Notes: a model not told the origin generated them from the sequence alone. A DNA stretch of 64,000 nt from Dehalogenimonas sp. 4OHTPN (GCF_040448695.1 NZ_CP159307.1:496001-560000), one strand, 5' to 3'; counted from the first letter of the stretch, positions 1 through 8,719 are shown. Translations and numbers: made by a program.

Positions 1-396
1 GAGAATCTCCTTGAGGTCAATCCCTACTTCGAGGAAGTCGCCAGGGAGCGGGGCTTCTTCACCCCGGAGCTTATCGAGCAGCTGGTCACCTCCAACCACC
101 TCCAGGACCGAAAAGACGTCCCGGAAGATGTCCGGAAGGTCTTCGTCACCGCCCACCGGGTGTCGCCGCAGTGGCACGTCCGCATCCAGGCCGCCTTCCA
201 GCGCCACACCGACAACGCTGTGTCCAAGACGGTCAATTTCCCCCATGAGGTCAGGCGAGAGGATATCGCCAGGGTGTTCGAGATGGCCTGGGATTGGGGT
301 CTGAAAGGCATTACCGTCTACCGTGATCGAAGTCGTAACTCACAGCCGCTTTGCACGAGCGAGACCGGGCTGGAATTGGTGAAAGCTGTATTTTAA
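1..396 (+). CDS. nrdJ: Adenosylcobalamin-dependent ribonucleotide reductase, C-terminal part (partial)
   Basis: The gene runs off the left edge; frame 1 is open from base 1 to the TAA at 394-396. The last 131 residues match the end of the class II (B12-dependent) ribonucleotide reductase catalytic domain, which makes deoxyribonucleotides. Clear landmarks are the stretch VSKTVNFP and the block KGITVYRD near the end. The second nrdJ in this window (60017-62761) has the same blocks (VSKTVNFP, KGITIYRD) but continues about 220 residues further to a cysteine-rich tail. This copy stops about 23 residues after the YRD block, so it is a short form or a truncated gene. The next gene starts 21 bases downstream and encodes a DUF2795 protein. 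Confidence 0.85.
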   Translation, partial: ENLLEVNPYFEEVARERGFFTPELIEQLVTSNHLQDRKDVPEDVRKVFVTAHRVSPQWHVRIQAAFQRHTDNAVSKTVNFPHEVRREDIARVFEMAWDWGLKGITVYRDRSRNSQPLCTSETGLELVKAVF

Positions 397-417
397 AGCT
401 CATAAGGAGGCACGCAT

Positions 418-678
418 ATGACGATTAAACTGGACCGCAGTCTAGAAAAAAACCTGACGTCGCCCGCGTTCCACTACTGTCTGGATATGTCCATCGCCGA
501 TCTGGAAACTTGCCTCAACGGCATCTCCTACCCGGCCACCAGGCATGATCTGGTGAGCCAGGCCCGCCGCAATGGGGCTAAACCGGATGTCCTGGCTTTC
601 CTTCACCTGCTGCCGGAAAACAAATACCCTCAGTTCCATGATATCGCTTTTATGGCCTGGGCATTCCTTTTGGTCTAA
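418..678 (+). CDS. DUF2795 small protein
   Basis: 86-residue protein with a strong ribosome binding site (AAGGAGG) ahead of the ATG. The middle carries the DUF2795 pattern: a LNGISYPATRHDL segment, then QARRNGA, then FLHLLPENKY. Proteins of this family are small helical domains of unknown function, often in Chloroflexota and actinobacteria. It follows the ribonucleotide reductase end by 21 bases and is probably co-transcribed with it. I cannot assign a biochemical role. Confidence 0.7.
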   Translation: MTIKLDRSLEKNLTSPAFHYCLDMSIADLETCLNGISYPATRHDLVSQARRNGAKPDVLAFLHLLPENKYPQFHDIAFMAWAFLLV

Positions 679-854
679 ACATCGTGGGGTATTCCGACAC
701 TCAATAGTGCCCAAAGGATGTCGGGAAAAAATAAAACGAAGGAGGGCAATAATCATTCATAGCGTACAATGCCAAGCGATTCCATAGCACGACAGGGTTT
801 ATTCTCGCGCCGTAAAAGCTTAGACCTAATAAATTGGAGAAGAAAAGGAGATCC

Positions 855-2339
855 ATGTTTCATACAACGCTAAGCCGCAGAGATTTCATGAAAGCCTTGG
901 GGGTATCCGGGGCAGGCATAGGTGTCAGTTCGTTAACCCCGGTCTTTCGAGATTTAGACGAGGTAATGGCCGCTCCTTCCGCAAATCTTAATAGACCTTG
1001 GTGGGTAAAAGAACGAGAAATTGGTAATCCAACGGTCGAGGTTGATTGGTCATTAATCAATCGTCATGATAACACCAAGGCACTCGTGGGCGGAGGATTT
1101 GGACCGATTGTTGGCGCTGAATTGCAGGCAAAGTTGAAGGCTGAGAGCAACGCATTGCAGTTATCCGATGTGAAAAATAATACGCCCGGGGCAACCCACA
1201 AGGATTGGGCTTTGTACTCTGCATGTGGTTCCTTTGTTGAACAATCAGTGATGAACTATGTTCAGGCAACAGCAAACTGGCAGCCTGGTACTGCCCCCCA
1301 AGTTTTCACCTGGACCACACCACCTACCCCAGATTACTTCGGGACTACCCAGTTCAAAGGAACGCCCGAAGAAAATTCCCGAATGCTCAGGGCTGCCATG
1401 CGTTTTATGGGAGCTTCACAGGTAATGTTTGGGGAGCTTGCTGACCACGAGAAAAAGTTGATATTCACCAAGCACAACCGCACGAAAAAAGAAATCGTCT
1501 TTGAAAACGTTGAAAAGGGATACGAGACAGACAAGAAACACGTTGTGCCTGATAAACCTCTTTGGATCGTGTCAGTAGCAATACAGATGTCTAAAGAGCT
1601 TTTCCGCCAAGGCAGAAGCCCCCTCCGCACAGCAGCTAATGGAAGCCGGTATTACCAATGGAAAGGTGTTCAGGCTAGAACGCAGGCATTTTTGAATGTC
1701 CTGGGTTACCAGGGGATAGGATATCCAGAGTTTAGTACTGGAGTGATGCCATCCCAGGCCGATGCCATTCTTTGTGGTTTTTCGGAAGGCGCGAGAAACA
1801 ACAATGTAACGATCAGTCCGGAGTTTGGCACAGTTGTCGGATACTTCAGTCTCTTAACAGATCTACCACTCGCTCCTAACAACCCGATCGACGCTGGTTA
1901 TTTTAGGTTCTGCCATACTTGCCGAAAATGCGCTAATGAATGCCCCACTCAAGCGATTTCTCATGAATCTGAACCGAGTTGGGATATTCCTAAGTCTTCT
2001 TTGGCGCCCGACAAAGCCCCTACCTGGTCAGTCCCAGGGAAGAAAGTATTCCATACCGACTTGCCTTTGTGTTTTACCCAATTCGGCCAGCACCCAGGTT
2101 GCGGTACGTGCATGGGGACATGTACCCACAATGTAAATGGTACCGCGGGCATTCACGAGATCGTCAAAGCGACATTATCGACCACTCCAGTTTTCAATGA
2201 GTTCTTGTGGCGCGCTGACGACACTTTTGGGTACGGTGTTATACCAGTGGAAGACAGAGAAAAATGGTGGGATTATGAGTTCCCGACCTACGGGTATAGT
2301 ACCACTCTAATGTCTCACCATGGCGGCTACAACAAATAA
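855..2339 (+). CDS. rdhA: Reductive dehalogenase catalytic subunit (rdhA-1)
   Basis: A 494-residue RdhA, the corrinoid and FeS enzyme that removes halogens from organohalides as terminal electron acceptors on the outer face of the membrane. The ATG at 855 is chosen because AAAAGGAG lies just upstream; an in-frame TTG at 834 would overlap that site. Residues 7-12 (SRRDFM) begin a twin-arginine signal, followed by a hydrophobic Gly/Ala-rich segment. The first FeS motif, CHTCRKCANECP, starts near residue 353. The second starts near residue 406 as Cys, nine residues, then CGTCMGTC. The motif PWWVKERE near residue 50 is typical of the family. No rdhB anchor gene follows; a strong hairpin lies 12 bases after the stop. 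Confidence 0.95.
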   Translation: MFHTTLSRRDFMKALGVSGAGIGVSSLTPVFRDLDEVMAAPSANLNRPWWVKEREIGNPTVEVDWSLINRHDNTKALVGGGFGPIVGAELQAKLKAESNALQLSDVKNNTPGATHKDWALYSACGSFVEQSVMNYVQATANWQPGTAPQVFTWTTPPTPDYFGTTQFKGTPEENSRMLRAAMRFMGASQVMFGELADHEKKLIFTKHNRTKKEIVFENVEKGYETDKKHVVPDKPLWIVSVAIQMSKELFRQGRSPLRTAANGSRYYQWKGVQARTQAFLNVLGYQGIGYPEFSTGVMPSQADAILCGFSEGARNNNVTISPEFGTVVGYFSLLTDLPLAPNNPIDAGYFRFCHTCRKCANECPTQAISHESEPSWDIPKSSLAPDKAPTWSVPGKKVFHTDLPLCFTQFGQHPGCGTCMGTCTHNVNGTAGIHEIVKATLSTTPVFNEFLWRADDTFGYGVIPVEDREKWWDYEFPTYGYSTTLMSHHGGYNK

Positions 2340-2351
2340 GGATTCCTTCTA

Positions 2352-2386
2352 GGGGCTACCACGGCATTGTGCGTCGTGGTAGCCCC
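2352..2386 (+). terminator. Hairpin after rdhA-1
   Basis: Perfect 12-bp stem, GGGGCTACCACG pairing with CGTGGTAGCCCC, around an 11-nt loop. It has no clear T tract, so it may act as a transcript-stabilising end rather than a classical intrinsic terminator. It separates rdhA-1 from the convergent MerR gene. Confidence 0.7.
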
Positions 2387-2572
2387 ATATAGGTTAATAT
2401 GGTTAAATTTGGTCTTATCGTATTGATTGTCAGTGTTTCCTGCAGGAAGGAAACTAAAGTGCAGGCATTTAAGTTAACGCGTTATGGCTTAAATTGAAGT
2501 ACGTAGTACCACTTGTGACGGAAAGTGGAACTCACCTTCGCAAAACCGTTACTACAATGGTTCAAGTACGTC

Positions 2573-3019
2573 TTACAATATGTACACACACTGAGGACAA
2601 TCCTGGCAACTCGGACGGTCGCATTTTAAGCACGCTAATACAGATTCAAAAGCAGTGGTGTTATGTTCCTTCAAATCACTGAGAATTGACTGTTGTTCGT
2701 CGATCTTGTTGTTAGCAAGCTTTAGGGCGTTGAGAGAACGCTCAAGGATTTCCGCTTTGGTGCCGGGGGCTGGTACATTCAAACCAAGAACGGCTTTGAT
2801 GTTATCGATGCTCATGTCCAGGCGTCGGAGGGTATTGATAAAGCGCAATCTAACGACAGCGCGATTGTCATACAGTCGTAGCCCACTGGGCGTCACCGCC
2901 GTCGGTTGTAGCAGACCTTCTTCCTCGTAATATCGTACAGTCCGAAGGCTTACTCCCACATCCTTAGCAACATCACCGATTTGGAATATCACACCGGGTT
3001 TGTCAGATTCACCATTCAT
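2573..3019 (-). CDS. MerR-family transcriptional regulator
   Basis: 148-residue protein. Residues 12-32 hold the MerR winged-helix pattern (IGDVAKDVGVSLRTVRYYEEEGL), followed by a second helix-turn region and a coiled dimerisation helix around residues 85-115. The last 25 residues are cysteine-rich (CLKCDRPSCQDCPQC), which suggests metal, FeS or redox sensing. It is transcribed away from the flavin-type oxidase at 3155, with 135 bases between start codons and a near-consensus promoter there, so it probably controls that gene and itself. The inducer is unknown. Confidence 0.88.
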   Translation of the reverse strand: MNGESDKPGVIFQIGDVAKDVGVSLRTVRYYEEEGLLQPTAVTPSGLRLYDNRAVVRLRFINTLRRLDMSIDNIKAVLGLNVPAPGTKAEILERSLNALKLANNKIDEQQSILSDLKEHNTTAFESVLACLKCDRPSCQDCPQCVYIL

Positions 3020-3085
3020 AGTGCCATGATATCATATACGTCTGTTCAAGACAATGATGTAAGGGAAAGATAATCTCGTAAAGTC

Positions 3086-3114
3086 TTGACAATAACGTAG
3101 CGTAAGCTTATAAT
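3086..3114 (+). promoter_or_regulatory. Sigma-70 promoter for the PPOX-family gene
   Basis: TTGACA at 3086-3091 and TATAAT at 3109-3114, 17 bases apart: both hexamers match consensus. It lies in the divergent region between the MerR gene and the gene at 3155. A MerR regulator usually acts on stretched spacers of 19-20 bp, which this is not, so activation by DNA distortion is not implied. Confidence 0.8.
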
Positions 3115-3154
3115 CCTGTTCAACCCTACGGGGAATATTTATCGGAGGACGAGC

Positions 3155-3574
3155 ATGGCGACAATGCCCCAAGAAGTAATCGATCTATTCCAGGACCCCA
3201 CAGTACCCAAGATGATTGCTACCATCAGCCGTGACGGTGAACTCAACGTGACTCCTAAAACGAGCATGCAGGTGGTTAATTCTGGCACCCTAGCCTTTGC
3301 CGATCTCTATGGCTTGACCACACGGACTTTCAAGAATCTACAAGAGACTAAAAAAGTAGCTATTGTTGCTATGAAGGTGCCTCTGGCTCCCCCCTTTACG
3401 ACCTACCAGGTGAAAGGGACATTTCTGAAATATGAAACATCTGGATCTCTTTACGATAACTTCGCAAAAGCTTTGAAGGATGCGATGGGCGTAGATATCA
3501 CCGGGGTTGGCACAATTCATGTCGATTCTGTCTATTCCCAGGCGCCTCAGGACAAAGGTAAAAAAATCGCCTGA
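3155..3574 (+). CDS. Pyridoxamine 5'-phosphate oxidase-like flavin protein
   Basis: 139-residue protein with a clear GGAGG site before the ATG. The fold is read from the pattern MIATISRDGELNVTPKT near the start, GTLAFADLY, TRTFKNLQETKKVAI and the strand YQVKGTFLKYE. These are characteristic of the split-barrel FMN-binding family that includes pyridoxamine phosphate oxidases and general flavin reductases. The exact substrate cannot be told. It has its own promoter and is divergent from a MerR gene with many cysteines, so a role in redox or stress response is a reasonable guess. The receiver-domain gene follows after 11 bases. Confidence 0.75.
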   Translation: MATMPQEVIDLFQDPTVPKMIATISRDGELNVTPKTSMQVVNSGTLAFADLYGLTTRTFKNLQETKKVAIVAMKVPLAPPFTTYQVKGTFLKYETSGSLYDNFAKALKDAMGVDITGVGTIHVDSVYSQAPQDKGKKIA

Positions 3575-3585
3575 CACCCGGAAGT

Positions 3586-4068
3586 ATGATGAATCAAATG
3601 CGGTTATTTACACTTACCAAAGATCATACTATCACCGAAACGATATCCCTGGCCCTCCAAGTCGGATGGCCAGGGATGGAGGTAATTGCTGGCGAGGACA
3701 TTCGGGCTAGCTGCTTGTTTAGAGATATAAAACCTGAAGTTGTAGTAATCGATCTTGACCTACCTGATGCTCAAGGTTTTAGGCTGGCAAAAGACATTAG
3801 GGATTTGTCTGATGTGCCCATAATCACTTTATCTACCCATTATGTTGAGACTGAAATGGCTCGAGCAGTTTGGGCCGGTGTGGATGCGTATCTATTAAAA
3901 ACGGTCGGGATGTTTGGGATCCTCGCCTGGGTACGGTCCTTATTGAAAGGCCATTCAGTAGAAATTGATCCAAAGATATTAGGTAATATTTCCTCTCGTC
4001 CAAAACTTCAGAACTCCTTCCCCCAGAGGCGATCCGAGCAAATGACGGACTTAATCGTCGCATCATAG
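3586..4068 (+). CDS. Stand-alone response-regulator receiver protein
   Basis: 160-residue protein with one receiver domain over about residues 5-125. The phosphoacceptor aspartate is in VVVIDLDLPD, the conserved Thr/Ser in IITLST and the lysine in YLLKTV. There is no recognisable DNA-binding or enzymatic output domain; the last 30 residues look disordered. It follows the flavin-type oxidase by 11 bases and precedes a kinase-less GAF/PAS sensor. It may work as a phosphate sink or a partner for the histidine kinase encoded at 6288-7472. Confidence 0.8.
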   Translation: MMNQMRLFTLTKDHTITETISLALQVGWPGMEVIAGEDIRASCLFRDIKPEVVVIDLDLPDAQGFRLAKDIRDLSDVPIITLSTHYVETEMARAVWAGVDAYLLKTVGMFGILAWVRSLLKGHSVEIDPKILGNISSRPKLQNSFPQRRSEQMTDLIVAS

Positions 4069-4227
4069 ATGGTACGGTTCCTTGACCAACGTTACGATGC
4101 TCTTGAACCCACCTCGCAAGCGGAATAGAATTTGCTTGAATGACGATTGGAAGCCTCAAGAACATCTTGATTATCAGACTCCTCCGTTGTTAAACACATA
4201 ATCCAAAAACCGATTGATAAAATTCCG

Positions 4228-5517
4228 ATGGACCAACCTATGAAAACTTCCGGATCGCATCGTACGCCCAAATCGCAATTGCTGCTTCGCAATCGGCTCC
4301 TTGCGACCATCAACCGGGCAACCGGTATTAAATGTCTTCTGGATGATTTGCTAGTTGAAATCAAGGGTATTACCGGGTGCTCTGTAAACGCAATCAGATT
4401 ATTGGATGAAACAGGGAATATCCCTTACCGTGCCCATAGTGGGTTCGTGGACGGTTTTTTTAAGCTCGAAAATGCGCTATCGATCATCTCAGACAAATGC
4501 ATGTGTATTAATGTTATAACGGGAACGGCAGATCCACAGCTGCCATATTACACGCCTTACGGATCCTTCTATATGAATGCCACAACGAATTTTCTGTCAA
4601 CGGTTGCAGATGATGAAAAGGGGGTTACCCGTAATGCTTGCAGTGCTTTTGGTTATGAATCAGTAGCACTCATTCCGATCAAGTCTGGGGCTAAGATAAT
4701 CGGTTTGATACATATAGCCGATCAAAGAGAGGATATGGTCCCTTTGCGTTTGGTGAAACAATTGGAAGGTCTCACATATGACGTTGGGGTTGCTATCGAA
4801 AGGCTCGTGGAGCTCGATAAGATTCAAAACAGCGAGCAATATTATCGCTCCCTCGTCGACAAGGTTCCGGCAGGATATTTGGTGTTAGATGCTGAAGGGT
4901 GTATTTTGGAAGCTAATTTAAATCTACTGGAGATGATCGGTTGTATTCGCAAAGATGCGTTAAGCAAAGCTTTTATTGACTTTGTTGCGATTGAGCGGCG
5001 AGCATTATTCCGGGAATGGGTCAATCGGTTGAAAAGCCAAGGAGAATGCAGCTTCGATTGTATCCTAAATTCTAAGGATGGAGCCCATATGGAGGTTTCT
5101 ATCGCGGGACGCTCTGATTCGACAAAAGATAGCAGATTGTGGAAGGCCTATTGCGTCGTCAATGATATTACACAGCGTAAGAAAGCCGAGCAGGAGATAC
5201 GGAACCTTGCGACGCTGCCTCTAATAAATCCGAATCCCATCATTCAGGTCACTCCCGAGGGCGTTATCGTATTTGCCAATACCGCCGCCAAGCCCGTATT
5301 GGAATGTTGGCACACCAGATACGGGAAAACCCCTCCTCTCTATTGGCAACAGGCGGTTCATGAAGTGTTTCGAACGGGTACGATGAAAACGTATGAACTT
5401 CAACATCTGGGACACGTGTATGATTTAAAACTGTTCCCGGTTCCGGAACTCGGATTTATTAACATCTATGGTATTGACATCACTAAGCGGCTTCGCCAAA
5501 TGGAGCCACATAAATAG
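4228..5517 (+). CDS. GAF-PAS-PAS sensor protein without a kinase domain
   Basis: 429-residue soluble protein. Residues about 20-190 form a GAF domain (TGCSVNAIRLLDETG, then SVALIPIKSGAKIIGLIHIAD). A PAS domain spans about 205-320 (YYRSLVDKVPAGYLVLDAEG, ending VVNDITQRKKAEQE), and a second PAS-like segment follows at 330-425. It ends right after the final PAS strand with no HisKA or ATPase module, so it cannot phosphorylate a partner itself. The N-terminal cysteine cluster CMC near residue 92 could bind a cofactor. No good ribosome binding site is visible; ATG 4240 is an alternative start. Confidence 0.75.
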   Translation: MDQPMKTSGSHRTPKSQLLLRNRLLATINRATGIKCLLDDLLVEIKGITGCSVNAIRLLDETGNIPYRAHSGFVDGFFKLENALSIISDKCMCINVITGTADPQLPYYTPYGSFYMNATTNFLSTVADDEKGVTRNACSAFGYESVALIPIKSGAKIIGLIHIADQREDMVPLRLVKQLEGLTYDVGVAIERLVELDKIQNSEQYYRSLVDKVPAGYLVLDAEGCILEANLNLLEMIGCIRKDALSKAFIDFVAIERRALFREWVNRLKSQGECSFDCILNSKDGAHMEVSIAGRSDSTKDSRLWKAYCVVNDITQRKKAEQEIRNLATLPLINPNPIIQVTPEGVIVFANTAAKPVLECWHTRYGKTPPLYWQQAVHEVFRTGTMKTYELQHLGHVYDLKLFPVPELGFINIYGIDITKRLRQMEPHK

Positions 5518-5577
5518 CGAAAGGCACCTCAATTATTTTCTGATGGATTCCCTTGATTGTCACCCAAGACTTATCAT

Positions 5578-6288
5578 CTACTTGATACCGTAGTTGTGAG
5601 CGAGTACCGCAAGTTGAGTCCGATTCGACACTCCTAATTTTTTCATGCATCTATAGACATATTTTTTTACTGTTGCAGAAGTGTATTTAAGTTGGTTCCC
5701 AATGTCTTTGTTACAGTAGCCTTTTGCTAGTAAATGAAACACGAGCCTTTCTTTGTCGGTCAATGCTGCACCGAACTTTTCGTTCACGTATCTACTGTTA
5801 ATCGTTGGTTCTGTCAACTGCCGAGATATGTTGCCCATCGCCCTATAAAATATTCGGGTATCCCAAATACACAAGCCAGCACAAACCATTCTGATCGCTG
5901 ACGCCAATACCATTCTCGGGCATTCTTTTAAAATGAATCCATCTGCTTTTGACTTGATAGCTTCAGTCAAATACAATTCAGAATCATAACCGGTAAGGAG
6001 CAAAATGCCTGTAAATGGATATTCGCTCCGAATCTTTTGCATCAGAGAGAATCCATCCATGTCCGATTCGCCAAGTTGGATGTCCAATAGAACCACATCG
6101 GGTCTTAAGTCTTTAATGAGTTCGAATCCCCCGATCGGATCAGATGCCTGACCTGCGATCTTAATATCCCTTTCCTTTTGGAGCATCGTCTGCAACCCTT
6201 GCCGGACAACTTCATGGTCGTCGATTAGGGCGACTGTTATTGTCCGTCCAATTGGCAGCGTCGATTCCTGAAAAGTGTTCTGATCCAT
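5578..6288 (-). CDS. NarL/LuxR-family response regulator
   Basis: 236 residues: receiver domain at about 15-135 (acidic pair in LIDDHE, phosphoacceptor Asp in VVLLDIQLG, lysine in GFILKE) and a LuxR-type helix-turn-helix at about 170-232 (LTDKERLVFHLLAKGY, SATVKKYVYRCMKKLGV). It is a DNA-binding transcription factor. Its start overlaps the stop of the histidine kinase gene by one base, so the two are translationally coupled and form a pair. In Dehalococcoidia such pairs often sit beside rdhA operons and control them; that link is inference here. Confidence 0.92.
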   Translation of the reverse strand: MDQNTFQESTLPIGRTITVALIDDHEVVRQGLQTMLQKERDIKIAGQASDPIGGFELIKDLRPDVVLLDIQLGESDMDGFSLMQKIRSEYPFTGILLLTGYDSELYLTEAIKSKADGFILKECPRMVLASAIRMVCAGLCIWDTRIFYRAMGNISRQLTEPTINSRYVNEKFGAALTDKERLVFHLLAKGYCNKDIGNQLKYTSATVKKYVYRCMKKLGVSNRTQLAVLAHNYGIK

Positions 6289-7472
6289 TAGGGTGCACTC
6301 CTCTCTTGATCCTTCGACTCAGCCCACCTGGCTGGTTCAAGAGGAACTGCAACGTCTATTGACGTACCTTGAGTTAGATGACTATTGATCTTGAAGGTGC
6401 CACCGAGCAATTCGATCCGTTGCCGCATCCCTTCAATCCCTCCAGATTCTCCAGTCAGTATTGAATCGATATCAAAACCCTTCCCATCATCCGAAACCCG
6501 CAGATTGACAATGCCACCGCTATTTTCCACCGAAACGATTACCTGTGTTGAGGTCAGACTGTGCTTCATGATGTTTAGAATCGCTTCGTGGAAGACGCGG
6601 TACAAAGCTGTTTCAATTTGAGGTGCTAATCGTGTGTTTAGGCCACCCGTCATTTGTACTTTCAGCCCTGTTTTATCTTCCAATAGTCTAAGTTCTTGTT
6701 TTATCAATTCAATCAAGCCGTATCTTGTGAGCGTGACTGGGTACAATGATTTCATGATGTTTCTGGTTTCATTAAGAGTACTCCTTACAAATTGAAGCAC
6801 CTCATCCACCTGAAACTTCTGCGATCCAGTGGCTTCCTCCAGGACTTCGCTAAGGTAGTGGCAAATGTGCACTAAGTCCTGAACAACGCGATCGTGGAGT
6901 TCCGCTGCAAGAAGCCTACGTTCGCTTTCTTGGGCTTTAACATATTCAAGCGTTAAATTGCGTAATTTATGCTCGAAACGGATTATTTGATCTTGTTTTG
7001 ACTTGCTGTCTTGAATGCTGGCTTCAAGTTTTTCCACAATGCCTGTTAATTCTCTGGTCCTGATCTGAACCATTTCTTCAAGCCGATGCCGGTATTGGTC
7101 TAATTCTTTTTCTTTGTTAACCCGTTCTGTGTCATCTCTAACAAGACTTTGGACATAGCTCTTTCCATCGATGGTGATTAAACGACTGATGAAACCGGTA
7201 TGTACGGTATATCCATCTTCCCTTACGTAATCAAGGTTAGCCCCTCCATAACCTCGTTTAAGTATCTCTCTGAACACCATTTCTCCTGCGGTCTGTTGAT
7301 CCGGGGGGCGAGTCTCCCATACCTTCATCTTGATCAACTCTTCGAACGTTTTTCCGGTAAGAGACTGATACTCTTTGTTGCAGTCGACTATAAGTCCTGA
7401 CTCAGCATCAATGAGAGCTATACCATCGCGTGAATTGTCGAAAAGCATTTGGTACCTGGCTTCTTTTTCCAT
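6288..7472 (-). CDS. PAS-domain histidine kinase (HisKA_3 type)
   Basis: 394 residues from the ATG at 7472, which has AGGGA eight bases upstream; a GTG at 7529 would add 19 residues but has no properly spaced site. A PAS domain (MLFDNSRDGIALIDAESGLIV) occupies about residues 5-125, followed by a coiled coil. The HisKA_3 dimerisation box is ESERRLLAAELHDRVVQDL, with the phosphoacceptor histidine in ELHD, and the ATPase lobe ends in SDDGKGFD and GGIEGMRQRI. There is no membrane segment, so the signal is cytoplasmic. It is coupled by a one-base overlap to the LuxR-type regulator. Confidence 0.9.
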   Translation of the reverse strand: MEKEARYQMLFDNSRDGIALIDAESGLIVDCNKEYQSLTGKTFEELIKMKVWETRPPDQQTAGEMVFREILKRGYGGANLDYVREDGYTVHTGFISRLITIDGKSYVQSLVRDDTERVNKEKELDQYRHRLEEMVQIRTRELTGIVEKLEASIQDSKSKQDQIIRFEHKLRNLTLEYVKAQESERRLLAAELHDRVVQDLVHICHYLSEVLEEATGSQKFQVDEVLQFVRSTLNETRNIMKSLYPVTLTRYGLIELIKQELRLLEDKTGLKVQMTGGLNTRLAPQIETALYRVFHEAILNIMKHSLTSTQVIVSVENSGGIVNLRVSDDGKGFDIDSILTGESGGIEGMRQRIELLGGTFKINSHLTQGTSIDVAVPLEPARWAESKDQERSAP

Positions 7473-7739
7473 AATAAAATCCCTGCTCTGCCCGTTCGAC
7501 CTGAATCGATTATAAGTCCGCGCTGACACCTTTTGAAGGGGATCAGGGCTCGGGCGAGCGAATCAGGTTACTATATTATCGATTACCATCCACCTTTGAT
7601 ACCTCCATTGTATCACAATGCCTAGAAAATATACGCATAAAATACGATGGCAAAACCAATATTCTTCGGTAGTATTGGAGTCGTCGATAAAACTGAGAAC
7701 TTGCCAACTTAGGTAGACTCACAAAATGAATAGTACTAG

Positions 7740-7861
7740 CGGCAAGCCTCACGGTGGGGGAAACCAGGGTGCCGGCTGTTGCGACCAGCCTGCTTAATAT
7801 GCTGTGAAACCCCTCCCGTGGGCTCCCTGGGTGTAATCGGGATTCACCGCGGGGCTTGCCG
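7740..7861 (+). ncRNA. Candidate structured RNA / riboswitch-like leader
   Basis: This lies in the roughly 400-base gap before the radical SAM gene at 7881. The segment can fold into a nested set of stems closed by a perfect 9-bp helix: CGGCAAGCC (7740-7748) with GGCTTGCCG (7853-7861). Inside it are CGGTG/CACCG (7752-7756 with 7845-7849), CCAGGG/CCCTGG (7764-7769 with 7825-7830) and a hairpin GGCTG/CAGCC (7774-7778 with 7786-7790). The 3' end is 19 bases before the start codon, over the expected ribosome binding site region. I could not match it to a known riboswitch class from memory. Confidence 0.5.
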
Positions 7862-7880
7862 GATTTTTAAAGAGGACCTG

Positions 7881-8693
7881 ATGCCGACCAACATCTATAA
7901 CATAGCTTTCGCCGAGTCAGCCAGGCAAGCATATCTCCATTTCTGGGGATGCAATATCCGCTGTAGGGGCTGTATCCTCCGAAAAATTCCTTACGACTCA
8001 ATGCTCGATCGCAATATGCATCTGTACCTAGCTGAGCCCAAAGGTGAAGCGGCACCCCCGAAGAGATTTCTCGATTTTAAAAGTGTAATGGATATCTTAT
8101 CTGACCTTAGGCCGACTTCAGTCATCTTGGAAGGCCAGGAAGCATCTCTAGATCCGTCTTTCTCTTTAATCACCGAGACCCTACATGAAAGGTTCAACAC
8201 CCAGAATATCCTCCTGACTAATGGGCTGAATATGCCTGATCTTTCGCACGTCGACAAGGTAGCGGTAGGCCTTAAGTGCTTCGATGAGGGCTTGCACATC
8301 GATTATACCGGCTTTCCCAATCGGCAGATCCTTTCCAATTTCCGGAGGATCCATGCATCTGGAGTAGCTATTCTGGCCGAGACGGTGGTCATCCCCGGAT
8401 ACATAGATAAAGAAGAGGTCGAGAAACTTTCTCAGTTTATCGCCTCTGTTGATCCAAATATCCTATATCACCTTGATGCATACTCCAGGGTGGCCGACAA
8501 CCCCTGGCCGAGAGCCACAACGAAAGACATCGAGCAGACAGCAGTAGCCGCTAGGCGACACCTGCTCAATGTGCAATTTCTCCGTGACGAACCCAGGGAG
8601 TTCGACGTGAAATCCATCTTCCCGACCGAAGCCGAGCTGGATGCTCCGGAACTAGCTCCGGCTGTAGAAACCCGAGAATTGGTAGCAGGCTGA
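7881..8693 (+). CDS. Small radical SAM protein
   Basis: 270 residues from the ATG at 7881, which has GAGG five bases upstream; the open frame extends further 5' only through the structured leader. The radical SAM cluster motif is C24-x3-C28-x2-C31 in FWGCNIRCRGC, near the N-terminus as in activating-enzyme-type proteins. LEGQEAS and ILLTNGL resemble the later SAM-binding strands. The last 35 residues are acidic and unordered. The substrate is unknown. It is followed after 26 bases by a B12-type radical SAM gene and then two rdhA genes in the same direction, so a role in maturing or serving those dehalogenases is plausible but unproven. Confidence 0.8.
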   Translation: MPTNIYNIAFAESARQAYLHFWGCNIRCRGCILRKIPYDSMLDRNMHLYLAEPKGEAAPPKRFLDFKSVMDILSDLRPTSVILEGQEASLDPSFSLITETLHERFNTQNILLTNGLNMPDLSHVDKVAVGLKCFDEGLHIDYTGFPNRQILSNFRRIHASGVAILAETVVIPGYIDKEEVEKLSQFIASVDPNILYHLDAYSRVADNPWPRATTKDIEQTAVAARRHLLNVQFLRDEPREFDVKSIFPTEAELDAPELAPAVETRELVAG

Positions 8694-8719
8694 ATTATCA
8701 AGAACTGGAGAAACATGTT

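Noticed and set aside
7740-7861. Calling the leader a cobalamin riboswitch
   Set aside because: The downstream genes suggest cobalamin, but I could not place the B12 box or the GGGAA/GGTG core convincingly. It is left as an unassigned structured RNA.
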